64,000 nt of DNA from Thermoflexus hugenholtzii JAD2 (GCA_945881915.1 CAMCVW010000011.1:16073-80072); one strand, 5' to 3'; positions 43,872 to 51,920 are shown, counted from the stretch's first letter. Notes: generated by a model from the letters alone, not told the origin. Made by a program: numbers and translations.

Positions 43872-44732
43872 GTGCCAGCAGACCGTGCCATCCTGACATC
43901 CTACAACCTCGACGATGTCGTCGTCGCCTTCGCTGCCCAGCAACGGCCATTGCGGCGCATCATCGTGCGCGCATTGGCATGGCTCCCGGCCCGCCGCTTG
44001 GCACAGACGTTGGTCGAGGCAGATGGTTTGGCCGGCAAGGGCGACATCGTCGCTGCCTGCGCAGTGTTGGTGCAGCGCATAGCCGGCACTGCAGACATCA
44101 TCGGGGCGGTCCAGATTTCCGCGACCGGCGCTGTGGTGTGTGTGGCCAACCATCCGGGTTTGGTCGACGTCGCCGCGCTGGTGGTGGCCATCGGTCGTCC
44201 TGACATCCGCATCATCGCGGCAGATCGCCCGCTGTTGCGGGCACTGCCGGGCATTACCCAATACCTCATCACGGTCCCCGAATCTGGTCCTGGTCGGGCA
44301 CATGCCCTGCGCGCGGGGGTACGTCATCTGCGGGCGGGCGGGGCGTTGCTGACATTCCCGGCGGGGCGCATCGAGCCGGACCCAGCGGTCCACAGCGATG
44401 CCCATGCAACTTTGCCACTCTGGTCCGATATGCCGGCGACCCTGCGCCGGGCAGTGCCTGGAGTGCCGTTCGTGGCCATGCTGGCTAGCGGCGTCACGTC
44501 AGCCCGCGCACTGTATAACCTTCTGGTGCAACGGGTCCGCGTGCGACGCGATCGCGAATGGCTGGCAGCGACGTTGCAGCTCATCATCCCCTGGTACAAG
44601 GCACGGGTGGTGCGTGTGCGGGTCGCGCAGGTTGCTCCGGACGCAGCGGTGCAGGATGTGATGTATGGTCTGATTACGACGGAACGCGCAGCCCGTGGCT
44701 TGTCGCTCCCTGCAGCCTTGGAGGACAAATGA
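43872..44732 (+). CDS. PlsC-like 1-acylglycerol-phosphate acyltransferase
   Basis: A protein of about 286 residues. ANHPGLVDV is a variant of the NHX4D catalytic motif of glycerol-phosphate acyltransferases (NHPGLVD keeps His and Asp with four residues between them). FPAGRIEPD corresponds to the FPEGTRS substrate block, with Ala for Glu. Members acylate lysophosphatidic acid or similar lipids at the membrane. A GTG at 43872 with a purine-rich upstream sequence is preferred over a TTG at 43833; this choice is uncertain. Its TGA overlaps the ATG of the photolyase-antenna gene. The coupling of a lipid acyltransferase to a photolyase domain is odd and unexplained. Confidence 0.72.
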   Translation: MPADRAILTSYNLDDVVVAFAAQQRPLRRIIVRALAWLPARRLAQTLVEADGLAGKGDIVAACAVLVQRIAGTADIIGAVQISATGAVVCVANHPGLVDVAALVVAIGRPDIRIIAADRPLLRALPGITQYLITVPESGPGRAHALRAGVRHLRAGGALLTFPAGRIEPDPAVHSDAHATLPLWSDMPATLRRAVPGVPFVAMLASGVTSARALYNLLVQRVRVRRDREWLAATLQLIIPWYKARVVRVRVAQVAPDAAVQDVMYGLITTERAARGLSLPAALEDK

Positions 44733-45175
44733 GGAGCATCGTCTGGATTCATGCAGATTGTCTGCGCCGCGACTGTGCGGCCTTCCGCGAATACCCCGCC
44801 GTACCGGCGTTGTTCGTCTGGGACGACGTGGTGTTGCGCGGGTATGGGTTGAGCCTCAAGCGCATGGTTTTTTTGTATGAATGCCTGCTCGACCTCGATG
44901 TGGCCATATATCGCGGGGATGTGGCGACAGAGGTGCGGGCATTTGCAGTCCTGCATGCGGCAACGACCATCGTCACCATGGGCACCCCCGCCCCGCGCTG
45001 TGCCACGATTGTGGCAGATTTGCGGACGACCCACACGGTCGAAGTGCTGGCAGACGAGCCATTTGCGGAAGTGCCCGATGGGGTCGACATCAAACGATTT
45101 TCGCGGTTTTGGGGGAGCATCCGGCCACAGGTGGTACGGCAACCGTTGCAGCGCGGCTTATTCGACGAGCGGTGA
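44729..45175 (+). CDS. Stand-alone photolyase antenna (N-terminal) domain
   Basis: A 148-residue protein that reads as the N-terminal alpha/beta domain of a photolyase or cryptochrome and nothing more. SIVWIHADCLRRDCAAFREY (3-22) fits the first strand and the W-x-RxDLRxxDNxAL region. PALFVWDD is strand 2, LKRMVFLYECLLDLD (43-57) the FLxESLxDL helix, IYRGDVATEV the G-D/E strand-turn, and FSRFW (124-128) the linker that normally leads into the FAD domain. That second domain is absent; the gene ends 18 bases inside the converging GNAT gene. GGAGG and an ATGA overlap with the acyltransferase fix the start. It is probably the partner of the FAD-domain protein at 41017. Antenna-chromophore binding is inferred only. 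Confidence 0.75.
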   Translation: MRSIVWIHADCLRRDCAAFREYPAVPALFVWDDVVLRGYGLSLKRMVFLYECLLDLDVAIYRGDVATEVRAFAVLHAATTIVTMGTPAPRCATIVADLRTTHTVEVLADEPFAEVPDGVDIKRFSRFWGSIRPQVVRQPLQRGLFDER

Positions 45176-45850
45176 TGCCGGCATGGAGTGTTCTGCAGTG
45201 GGGAGTGGCGACATAATAGAGTGCCGCGGGACTATTTTGCGCATCAAATGCCATTGTCGATTCGCCAAGAAAATCCAACCAAACAACGACACCCGGCGGC
45301 CCACAATCAGATAGCCATTGTGTTGGTAGAGTGCAATCGCTGCGGTATTGGCAGCAGTGACGTAGAGGCAGAGCGAACCGATGGCCAGGCGTTGTGCTTC
45401 ACTGACTGCGTGGCTGAGCAGCGCATTGGCGATGCCCCGGCGCCGGTAGGAGTGATGAACGGCGACGTCCGAAATGTAGATTTCGTTCATGCCGACGTGA
45501 TAGTCCACCAGTGACAAGATAGTCAGTGCATGCAGTGCCCGGAACACACCGAGTGCACGCATAAACAACCACTCCACCGGAATCATCGGTAGCGCACGGC
45601 TAGTGATACGTGCACGCAAGGCAATCGTGGCCACGACACGATTGTCGACCTCAGCAACCCAGATGCCGGCCAGACCAGCACTGCCTTGGCGTCGCCAGAT
45701 TTCTTGCATCAACGCCACACCGGCTGCATAGCGACGGGTCCCAAATGCGGCCAGGAATGTGTCGTGGAAGGCGTCACCGTGCACGGTTACCAGCGCGTCG
45801 ATGTCACCTGCGTGGGCACGCCGTATGGTGTATTCGGGGTGCGCGCTCAT
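45158..45850 (-). CDS. GNAT family N-acetyltransferase
   Basis: A 230-residue GNAT protein. Motif A, with the acetyl-CoA pyrophosphate loop, reads DVAVHHSYRRRGIANALLSHA (about 122-142). Motif B continues as LYVTAANTAAIALYQHNGY. The N-terminal YTIRRAHAGDIDALVTVHGDAF is also typical. The C-terminal 30 residues after RRVSLFGWIFLANRQWHLMRK are probably disordered. It starts in an ATGA overlap with the upstream PIG-L deacetylase gene, and its end overlaps the converging antenna gene by 18 bases. An acetylase next to a deacetylase suggests modification of an amino sugar, but this is only inference. Confidence 0.85.
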   Translation of the reverse strand: MSAHPEYTIRRAHAGDIDALVTVHGDAFHDTFLAAFGTRRYAAGVALMQEIWRRQGSAGLAGIWVAEVDNRVVATIALRARITSRALPMIPVEWLFMRALGVFRALHALTILSLVDYHVGMNEIYISDVAVHHSYRRRGIANALLSHAVSEAQRLAIGSLCLYVTAANTAAIALYQHNGYLIVGRRVSLFGWIFLANRQWHLMRKIVPRHSIMSPLPTAEHSMPASPLVE

Positions 45851-46701
45851 GCATCAAACCGCAATGTGGTGCGACCGCCGATCGGTGCAGGGGTCACTTG
45901 GGTCAATGTCTCGGAGCCGTAGAACCACCCCCACAAAAAGCGCGGGACGCGCGTCATGCCACCGCCCTGACTGGCGTGACACTTCCAGGCGGCGATTTTG
46001 GCCGGGATGACGTGCCGCGTATCGACGATGGTGGTGATGGGCGTTGCTTCTTCGGCGACGCGGACGACGTCGATATCGCCATTGCGCCCGAAGGCACGCG
46101 GGTTTTTGCCCAATATCCGCATCCCCGTGATGATGATACGGAGTAATGTGGTCGAAAAGGTCGAGTAATAGACCTGCGGCACCTGCCATGTGGCCTGCGC
46201 CAATGCAGCCAGGGTCGCATGGTGGATGGCAATATGATCGGGATGACCATAGCCGCCGTAGGGTGGGAACGTGATGAGGTACTGGGGTTGGAATGCGTCG
46301 ATGATGCTCGCAACCCGCTCGGCGACGTCTGCCAGTGGCGCTATCACCAATGCCTCGGGATGCTGGTTGTCCGGTGTGCCCGGCATGTTACTGTCACGAT
46401 AATTGAGAAAATGGACCGCTCCGAGATCAAGCGCCTCGGCAGCGGCGATTTGCTCTGCAGTCCGGAGCGCACGGACGTCTGCATGTTCTGCCAAAAAATG
46501 TTCGTCGACGGTCCCGCATTCGCCCCGCGTGGCGCAGATGTAGTGCACCTCGTGGCCTGCAGCCCGGGCCGCCAGAATGATGCCGGCATTACCGAATGCC
46601 TCGTCGTCGGGGTGTGCATAGACGATGAGGAGTCGTTTGGCTGCAGTGACAGACCGGCGTTCGTAGTGTTCTGTTTGTGGGCGATAGACCGATGCGGTCA
46701 T
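45847..46701 (-). CDS. PIG-L/LmbE family N-deacetylase
   Basis: A 284-residue metalloenzyme. The zinc site is formed by AHPDDE (near residue 17) and HPDH (near 146), both intact; the Asp of AHPDDE is the general base. Family members remove acetyl groups from N-acetylglucosamine in GPI precursors, mycothiol, bacillithiol and antibiotics. The start at 46701 has GAGGAA upstream and is preferred over an in-frame codon at 46737. It is the first gene of a two-gene unit with the GNAT enzyme, to which it is coupled by ATGA. The substrate is unknown. Confidence 0.88.
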   Translation of the reverse strand: MTASVYRPQTEHYERRSVTAAKRLLIVYAHPDDEAFGNAGIILAARAAGHEVHYICATRGECGTVDEHFLAEHADVRALRTAEQIAAAEALDLGAVHFLNYRDSNMPGTPDNQHPEALVIAPLADVAERVASIIDAFQPQYLITFPPYGGYGHPDHIAIHHATLAALAQATWQVPQVYYSTFSTTLLRIIITGMRILGKNPRAFGRNGDIDVVRVAEEATPITTIVDTRHVIPAKIAAWKCHASQGGGMTRVPRFLWGWFYGSETLTQVTPAPIGGRTTLRFDA

Positions 46702-46836
46702 TTGCGTGTTCCTCGTATGGGGTGTAACACCGGGCACGCGAGTAACTGCTCCGGCGGGATGGATTTTGTGATTTGCACTCCACTACTATACCGCATTCCG
46801 GTGACACAATCCGTGCCTTTTGTGGTGCACAATAAA

Positions 46837-46845
46837 TGCTATAAT
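46837..46845 (+). promoter_or_regulatory. Extended -10 promoter of the membrane protein gene
   Basis: TG-C-TATAAT lies 28 bases before the ATG at 46874. The -35 is poor, as is usual with an extended -10. Confidence 0.6.
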
Positions 46846-46873
46846 ACCGTCATATTACAGGAGTCTGACGCTG

Positions 46874-47878
46874 ATGAGCGCACCCACCCAACAGAGTATC
46901 GTTGACATCCTCAGTGACGCCTATGCCCGTTTGAATCGGAGCGCATGGATTGTCGTCATTCCGTTAGTGTTGAATCTGCTTCTGTGGTATGGTCCGGCGG
47001 TGTCGTTTGCGCCGTTGTTTCTGCAGTCTGCCCAACTGCTGCGTGAGATGCAACCAGACGACGCGCCAGAATCAACGGGAGAGGTGCGCCAGATTCGTGA
47101 TCAGACCATCCTCGTCTTGCAGGAGCTCGGTAGCGATGATATGCGGCCGCAATTAGCCTGGTTGAATTCAGTACCGTATACCATATATGGCTTCCGACCC
47201 GGTGGAGCGAGTGCCGATGCAATCGGTTTGCCGTTTGTGAGTGCCCAGCCTGCCAAAATCAATCCTGCTACGGCGTTCTCGGTCGAAGGCTTGACGGATG
47301 TGGCGATAAGCTTTGCAATGGTCAATCTGGTTGGCTTGGTGTTGAGTGGCTGTTACCTCCAACTGCTTGCGATGGCTGTACAGACGACGCCGTCGTCACG
47401 CGGTGTGTTGGATGCCATCGTCGTCACGATGGGGCGGTTGCTCTTGTATGCACTCACCATCACCGCCATCGCCGTCGTGTTGTTGATTCCGTTGTCGATA
47501 TTCACGTTTTTGTTGATTAGTCTCAATCCTGCTTTCGGGGCATTTGTGCTGTTGGCAGGATCAGCGATTTGGTTATGGGCGGGGATCTACCTCGGCTTCA
47601 CTCGTGAGCTCATGGTGCTCAACGACTATGGACCGTTCCAGGCGATTCGTGCGAGTATCACACTGGTACGCGCCTCGTTTTGGCGCGTCATGTCGCTGGT
47701 GTCTGTGTTGTTAATCGTGGTCGCAGGGGTGGGCATCATCTTTGCGGGCTTGATCGGGACGATGCCGGGACTCATCGGGACGATTATCGTCAGTGCGTAT
47801 TTGATGAGTGGTTTGTCGCTGGCGCGCATGCGCTTCGTGCAGACACATCAGGTCGCGGTGATTCCAAGCCCCACCTAA
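46874..47878 (+). CDS. Polytopic membrane protein of unknown function
   Basis: A 334-residue protein with about six hydrophobic segments: WIVVIPLVLNLLLWYGPAV near residue 25, a long polar loop (55-120), a pair near 140-165, VVLLIPLSIFTFLLI near 200, a segment near 225, and VSVLLIVVAGVGIIFAGLIG near 280. There is no signal peptide or known catalytic motif. The N-terminal DILSDAYARLNRSAW is a pattern I associate with uncharacterised Chloroflexota membrane proteins. AGGAG lies 11 bases upstream of the ATG. It precedes gyrB by 58 bases on the same strand and could be cotranscribed with it. Function unknown. Confidence 0.75.
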   Translation: MSAPTQQSIVDILSDAYARLNRSAWIVVIPLVLNLLLWYGPAVSFAPLFLQSAQLLREMQPDDAPESTGEVRQIRDQTILVLQELGSDDMRPQLAWLNSVPYTIYGFRPGGASADAIGLPFVSAQPAKINPATAFSVEGLTDVAISFAMVNLVGLVLSGCYLQLLAMAVQTTPSSRGVLDAIVVTMGRLLLYALTITAIAVVLLIPLSIFTFLLISLNPAFGAFVLLAGSAIWLWAGIYLGFTRELMVLNDYGPFQAIRASITLVRASFWRVMSLVSVLLIVVAGVGIIFAGLIGTMPGLIGTIIVSAYLMSGLSLARMRFVQTHQVAVIPSPT

Positions 47879-47936
47879 AAAGTCACACGTGCTGCGCCTG
47901 GGGAGCAATCCCCTTGATCACAGGAAAGATAGTTGA

Positions 47937-49859
47937 ATGACTGACGCATCAATGCAAGGATCCACCTACGACGAGAGTCAAATTCAGGTTCTCGAAGGTA
48001 TGGAAGCGGTGCGCAAGCGCCCGGGAATGTACATCGGACCCACCGACATCAATGGTCTGCACACCATGGTGCGTGAAGTCGTCGACAACTCCGTCGACGA
48101 AGTCATGGCCGGTCGTGCCACCAAGGTGATGGTCACCATTCATCAGGATGGTTCTGTGACGGTGCGGGACGACGGCCAAGGTATCCCCGTTGGCATCCAT
48201 CCCAAAATGGGCATCAGCACGCTGACTGTCGTCATGACGGTGCTCCACGCCGGCGGCAAGTTCGGCGGGACCGGCTACAAAGTTTCTTCCGGTTTGCACG
48301 GTGTCGGTGTGTCTGCCGTCAACGCGCTCTCGTCGTACTGCAAAGTCAGAGTTTTTCGTGCAGGTCGCGAGTACTACCAAGAATTCCGGTGCGGTGCACC
48401 AGTCAGTGAAGTCATCGAGGTCGGTCCGACGGACGATCACGGCACCGAAACGACGTTCATGCCCGACACGACGATTATTCAGTCGATCGAATATCACTTC
48501 AAAACGCTGGCCCAGCGCTTCCGCGAGATGTCGTACCTCAACAAAGGGTTGCGCTTCCGCTTTGTGGACGAGCGCGACAACAATGAACTGAGCTTCTACT
48601 TCGAAGGCGGCATAGGCTCGTACGTGCGCCATCTCAACAAAGATCGTGTTGCGCTGCACAAGCATCCATTCTATGTCGAGCGCGTGTCGGACGACGTGGC
48701 TGTCGAGATTTCGTTGCAATACACCGAAGCCTACGACACAGAATCCATCTATTCGTTCGCCAACAACATCAACAACACCGATGGCGGCGCACACGTCACC
48801 GGATTCCGCAATGCGTTGACCCGTGTCATCAATGCCTACGCCCGCAGCAAGAACCTGCTCAAGGAAAACGAAGGCAATCTCACCGGTGATGACGTGCGTG
48901 AAGGTCTGACGGCAGTCATCAGCGTCAAGCTGCGCGACCCACAATTCAGCTCGCAGACCAAAGAAAAACTCGTCAGCCCGATAGCGGCAACGGCCGTCAA
49001 CACCGTGTTTGGCGAATCTCTGCAGACGTGGCTCGAAGAAAACCCGGCCGAAGGCAAGCGCGTCATCGAAAAGTGTATCTCGGCAGCGCGGACCCGCTTG
49101 GCCGTCCAAAAAGTGCGTGAAACCGCCCGCAAAGGGCTGCTCGAAGGCTTTTCGCTCCCCGGTAAGTTGGCCGACTGCTCCGACAATAATCCCGCCAACT
49201 GTGAACTCTTCATCGTCGAAGGTGACAGCGCAGGTGGCAGTGCCAAGCAGGGTCGCGATCGTCGGTTCCAGGCTATTCTGCCGTTGCGTGGCAAGATCCT
49301 GAATGTCGAAAAAAGCCGGCTCGACCGCATGTTGTCCAATAACGAAGTACGTGCGCTGATAACCGCTATCGGTGCAAGTGTCGGCGATCAGTTCGATGTC
49401 TCGAAAATCCGCTATCACCGCATCTTTTTGATGTCGGACGCCGACGTCGATGGCAGCCACATTCGTACCTTGCTGCTGACCTTCTTCTTCCGCTATATGC
49501 GGCCATTGATTACCAGCGGTAACCTGTACATCGCCCAGCCGCCATTGTTCCGCGTGCGCGTCGGCAAAAACGATCAATACGTGTATACCGATCAGGCCCG
49601 CGAAGCCTATGTGGCCACCTTGACCCCAGCAGAGCGCAATCGGGTTGAGCTACAGCGCTATAAAGGCCTCGGCGAAATGAACGCCGAGCAACTCTGGGAT
49701 ACCACGATGAATCCTGCCAATCGCACCATCCTCAAGGTCACTATGGATGATGCCGTCGTCGCCGAAGAAACCTTCACGATGCTCATGGGCGACCTCGTGC
49801 CGCCACGCAAACGCTTCATCCAGACGCACGCTCCTGAAGTGCGTAACCTCGACATATAG
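47937..49859 (+). CDS. gyrB: DNA gyrase subunit B
   Basis: The 640-residue ATPase subunit of DNA gyrase, which with GyrA introduces negative supercoils. The GHKL ATP site has VDNSVDEVMAG (Asn for metal), DDGQGIPVG and GLHGVGVSAVNALS. The transducer carries the QTKEKL block. TOPRIM motifs EGDSAGGSAKQGRDR (near 426) and DADVDGSHIRTLLL (near 500) are intact, and the GyrB C-terminus with RYKGLGEMNAEQLW is complete. There is no insertion of the long proteobacterial type. QAILPLRGKILNVEK favours GyrB over ParE. AGGAAAG precedes the ATG. gyrA is not nearby. Confidence 0.97.
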   Translation: MTDASMQGSTYDESQIQVLEGMEAVRKRPGMYIGPTDINGLHTMVREVVDNSVDEVMAGRATKVMVTIHQDGSVTVRDDGQGIPVGIHPKMGISTLTVVMTVLHAGGKFGGTGYKVSSGLHGVGVSAVNALSSYCKVRVFRAGREYYQEFRCGAPVSEVIEVGPTDDHGTETTFMPDTTIIQSIEYHFKTLAQRFREMSYLNKGLRFRFVDERDNNELSFYFEGGIGSYVRHLNKDRVALHKHPFYVERVSDDVAVEISLQYTEAYDTESIYSFANNINNTDGGAHVTGFRNALTRVINAYARSKNLLKENEGNLTGDDVREGLTAVISVKLRDPQFSSQTKEKLVSPIAATAVNTVFGESLQTWLEENPAEGKRVIEKCISAARTRLAVQKVRETARKGLLEGFSLPGKLADCSDNNPANCELFIVEGDSAGGSAKQGRDRRFQAILPLRGKILNVEKSRLDRMLSNNEVRALITAIGASVGDQFDVSKIRYHRIFLMSDADVDGSHIRTLLLTFFFRYMRPLITSGNLYIAQPPLFRVRVGKNDQYVYTDQAREAYVATLTPAERNRVELQRYKGLGEMNAEQLWDTTMNPANRTILKVTMDDAVVAEETFTMLMGDLVPPRKRFIQTHAPEVRNLDI

Positions 49860-49878
49860 CAGCCCAGGTTGGCGATAC

Positions 49879-49910
49879 CCCATTCTCCACGGCATGCCGT
49901 GGGGAATGGG
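49879..49910 (+). terminator. Strong hairpin after gyrB
   Basis: A fully paired 15-bp stem with one T-G wobble and a 2-base loop, centred on the palindrome GGCATGCC. It starts 19 bases past the gyrB stop. It has no U-tract, so it could be a terminator or an mRNA 3' stabiliser. Confidence 0.65.
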
Positions 49911-49935
49911 CGCCGGCATCGGACCCAAACTCGGT

Positions 49936-49964
49936 TTGACAATGAACTTTTTGCGTCGTATACT
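49936..49964 (+). promoter_or_regulatory. Promoter of the tRNA-Ala pair
   Basis: TTGACA, 17 bases, TATACT. The transcription start is predicted near 49971, a few bases before the mature 5' end of the first tRNA. Confidence 0.9.
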
Positions 49965-49977
49965 GCACTAAGAGTTT

Positions 49978-50053
49978 GGGGGTGTAGCTCAGCTGGTAGA
50001 GCGCGACAATCGCACTGTCGAGGCCAGGAGTTCGAGCCTCCTCACCTCCACCA
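49978..50053 (+). tRNA. tRNA-Ala (anticodon CGC)
   Basis: A complete 76-base cloverleaf with encoded CCA. The anticodon loop ATCGCAC places CGC at 34-36 (codon GCG). The acceptor stem has the G3-U70 wobble pair, the identity element for alanyl-tRNA synthetase. D arm, T arm (TTCGAGC loop) and a 5-base variable loop are regular. Confidence 0.95.
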
Positions 50054-50067
50054 AGTTCATAATGTCT

Positions 50068-50143
50068 GGGGCAATAGCTCAGTTGGTAGAGCGCAACGCT
50101 GGCAGTGTTGAGGTCTGGGGTTCGACCCCCCATTGCTCCACCA
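50068..50143 (+). tRNA. tRNA-Ala (anticodon GGC)
   Basis: A complete 76-base cloverleaf with encoded CCA, 14 bases after the first tRNA. The anticodon loop CTGGCAG gives GGC (codon GCC). G3-U70 is again present. The pair is cotranscribed from 49936-49964. Confidence 0.95.
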
Positions 50144-50147
50144 GTCA

Positions 50148-50183
50148 ATCACCGCAATCATACGATTGCGGTGATATTCTTTT
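50148..50183 (+). terminator. Terminator of the tRNA operon
   Basis: A perfect 12-bp stem (50148-50159 with 50164-50175), a 4-base loop, and ATTCTTTT after it. Confidence 0.88.
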
Positions 50184-50264
50184 GTCACAAACTTCATCGC
50201 CTTCTGCGGAATATTTGCCCTATCATAGGGGTATCACGTGACCGCGTCGAGAGAGAGGCACCGC

Positions 50265-51362
50265 ATGCAACCGAATCGGGAATGGATCGCCAAACGAGCC
50301 CGCATTGCCCAGCTGATGACTGACCAAGGCTTGACCGGCCTGTTGTTGACGCGCAGTGCCAACATCAGCTGGTTGAGTTGTGGCGGCCAAGCGTATGTCG
50401 GGCTTAACAGCGAGAGCGCAGTAGCCAACATCCTGTGTACCCCGGAGCGCGACTACCTCGTGGCCAGTGGCATCGAGATGCCACGGATGCTCGCCGAAGA
50501 AATGACCGCGCTGCCATTGACCCCACACGAATTCCCCTGGTTTGAACCACAGCAGCGCGATGCCTGGATTGACCAATTGTGTGGCGCTGGTTCCTGGGCC
50601 AGTGATATGCCCGGCGCGCGCTCGCAAGCGGCTGCGTTGACGGGACTGCGCGTGACCCTCGAACCCGAAGAAATCAGTCGCTACCGTGCCTTGGGTGCTG
50701 CGACCGGCCGTGCCATCGAAGCGGTCACTCGCGCTGTCCGACCCGGCATGCGCGAGTTCGAAGTCGCAGGGCTGTTGTCGGCACACATCTATGCCATGGG
50801 TGCCGCTCCGGTAGTGACCTTGGTGGCAGCAGATGAACGTCTGCGCCAGTTCCGCCACCCCATCCCGACCGAGAACCGCGTCAGCAAGATCGCCATGGTG
50901 GTCGTCTGTGCACGCAAACATGGGCTGATTGTGTCAGCCACACGGCTAGTATCGTTCGGTGCGCCCGACGCAATCACAGCCCAGCGCGCCGCAGATTGTG
51001 CGGCGGTCGATGCCGCTGCCTGGCACGCCAGTGTACCGGGGCAGACATTGGCCAGCGCGTTCCAGGCAATCATCTCGGCGTACCACGAGCGTGGCCATCT
51101 GAATGAGTGGCACAAGCATCATCAAGGTGGTGTGACCGGGTACGAAAACCGCGAAATCCAGGCACGCCCCGACAGCACCCACATCATGGGGGTCAATCAA
51201 GCGTTTGCCTGGAATCCGAGCATCACCGGCACCAAATCCGAAGACACCATGATCGTCACCGCGAACGGTCCCGAATCGGTATCTACCACCGGGGATTGGC
51301 CAATGCAGCAGATCACCATCGGTGGCCACATGTACGAGCGGCCAGAGATTTTGCAGTCGTAG
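50265..51362 (+). CDS. M24 (Xaa-Pro aminopeptidase-like) protein lacking metal ligands
   Basis: A 365-residue creatinase/aminopeptidase P-like protein with an N-terminal domain (about 1-130, with GLTGLLLTRSANISWLS) and a pita-bread M24 domain. In active metallo-aminopeptidases two Asp in the DxGxxxxxxxSD region bind metal; here the region reads MVVVCARKHGLIVSATR and has neither. The His region is replaced by HHQGGVTGYENRE. FAWNPSITGTKSEDTMIV keeps one Glu. Creatinase itself is a metal-free member of this fold, so a non-peptidase hydrolase or binding role is possible. The start at 50265 has GAGAGG upstream and is preferred over 50238. A terminator follows, so it is monocistronic. Confidence 0.8.
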   Translation: MQPNREWIAKRARIAQLMTDQGLTGLLLTRSANISWLSCGGQAYVGLNSESAVANILCTPERDYLVASGIEMPRMLAEEMTALPLTPHEFPWFEPQQRDAWIDQLCGAGSWASDMPGARSQAAALTGLRVTLEPEEISRYRALGAATGRAIEAVTRAVRPGMREFEVAGLLSAHIYAMGAAPVVTLVAADERLRQFRHPIPTENRVSKIAMVVVCARKHGLIVSATRLVSFGAPDAITAQRAADCAAVDAAAWHASVPGQTLASAFQAIISAYHERGHLNEWHKHHQGGVTGYENREIQARPDSTHIMGVNQAFAWNPSITGTKSEDTMIVTANGPESVSTTGDWPMQQITIGGHMYERPEILQS

Positions 51363-51376
51363 AAAACGCAGACTGT

Positions 51377-51408
51377 CCCCGTCGGACGAAACCGACGGGG
51401 GCGCTTTT
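51377..51408 (+). terminator. Terminator of the M24-like gene
   Basis: A 9-bp GC-rich stem (CCCCGTCGG with CCGACGGGG), a 6-base loop and a CTTTT tail. Confidence 0.88.
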
Positions 51409-51415
51409 GTGTCGA

Positions 51416-51877
51416 TTAGGCGTTGAGCAAATCTGCCACGATGAGCTTCTTCATGCCCATCGCCGCCTCGTTTGCGCGTTTCGCTTTGGCAGGATCGGGA
51501 TTCGATAACACTTCAAATAATTGCAGTGGTACGACCTGCCAGGTGACGCCAAAGCGGTCGACAACCCACCCACATGCCTGCTCGGTGCCGCCGTCACAAA
51601 ATGCGTCGTCGAAGTGGTCTCCTTCGGCCTGGTCTTTGCAGTGAATCATGAACGATACCGCTGAATTCATCGCGTATAACGTTCCACCATTGAGTGTTTG
51701 GAATTCTCGGCCATCGAGCAGTATCGTCAGGGTAAAAGTCGTCCCGTCTGGTTTTTGTTGGTGCTCTGTGATCGAAGAATGAGGGAATAGACTCAGGTAA
51801 AACTGTGCTGCCTCATAGGCAGTATCGTTGAACCACAAAAACGGGGTAATCTTCGGCACGGTGCCCTCCGTTGTCAT
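51416..51877 (-). CDS. VOC/PhnB-like protein
   Basis: A 153-residue protein of the glyoxalase-fold group formerly called 3-demethylubiquinone-9 3-methyltransferase (PhnB-like). Typical blocks are KITPFLWFNDTAYEAAQFYL, FPHSSI, GREFQTLNGG and VVDRFGVTWQVVP. The fold binds metal in many relatives, but the activity of this subgroup is mostly unknown. The ATG at 51877 is chosen because it starts just before the conserved KITPFLWF block and lies 7 bases from a TATACT box, so the transcript may be leaderless. A longer frame upstream runs through the promoter. It is divergent from the BCD transporter with a palindrome between them. Confidence 0.85.
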   Translation of the reverse strand: MTTEGTVPKITPFLWFNDTAYEAAQFYLSLFPHSSITEHQQKPDGTTFTLTILLDGREFQTLNGGTLYAMNSAVSFMIHCKDQAEGDHFDDAFCDGGTEQACGWVVDRFGVTWQVVPLQLFEVLSNPDPAKAKRANEAAMGMKKLIVADLLNA

Positions 51878-51884
51878 GAAAAAA

Positions 51885-51890
51885 AGTATA
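51885..51890 (-). promoter_or_regulatory. -10 box of the VOC gene
   Basis: TATACT on the minus strand, 7 bases before the ATG at 51877. The -35 region would overlap the palindrome at 51905-51920. Confidence 0.45.
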
Positions 51891-51904
51891 CCACACCGTA
51901 TATT

Positions 51905-51920
51905 GACTGACCGGTCGGTC
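51905..51920. promoter_or_regulatory. TetR-type operator palindrome in the divergent region
   Basis: GACTGACCGGTCGGTC is a 16-bp palindrome with one mismatch. The GACCGGTC core is of the kind bound by TetR-family repressors. It lies between the VOC gene and the BCD transporter. No TetR gene is adjacent. Confidence 0.5.

Noticed and set aside
47949..49577. Open frame of 542 codons on the minus strand opposite gyrB
   Set aside because: Fully antisense to conserved GyrB motifs, with no promoter or ribosome site.
49978..50143. tRNA pair as an integration site for a genomic island
   Set aside because: Both tRNAs are complete with CCA and their own terminator; no partial tRNA copy or integrase is next to them.
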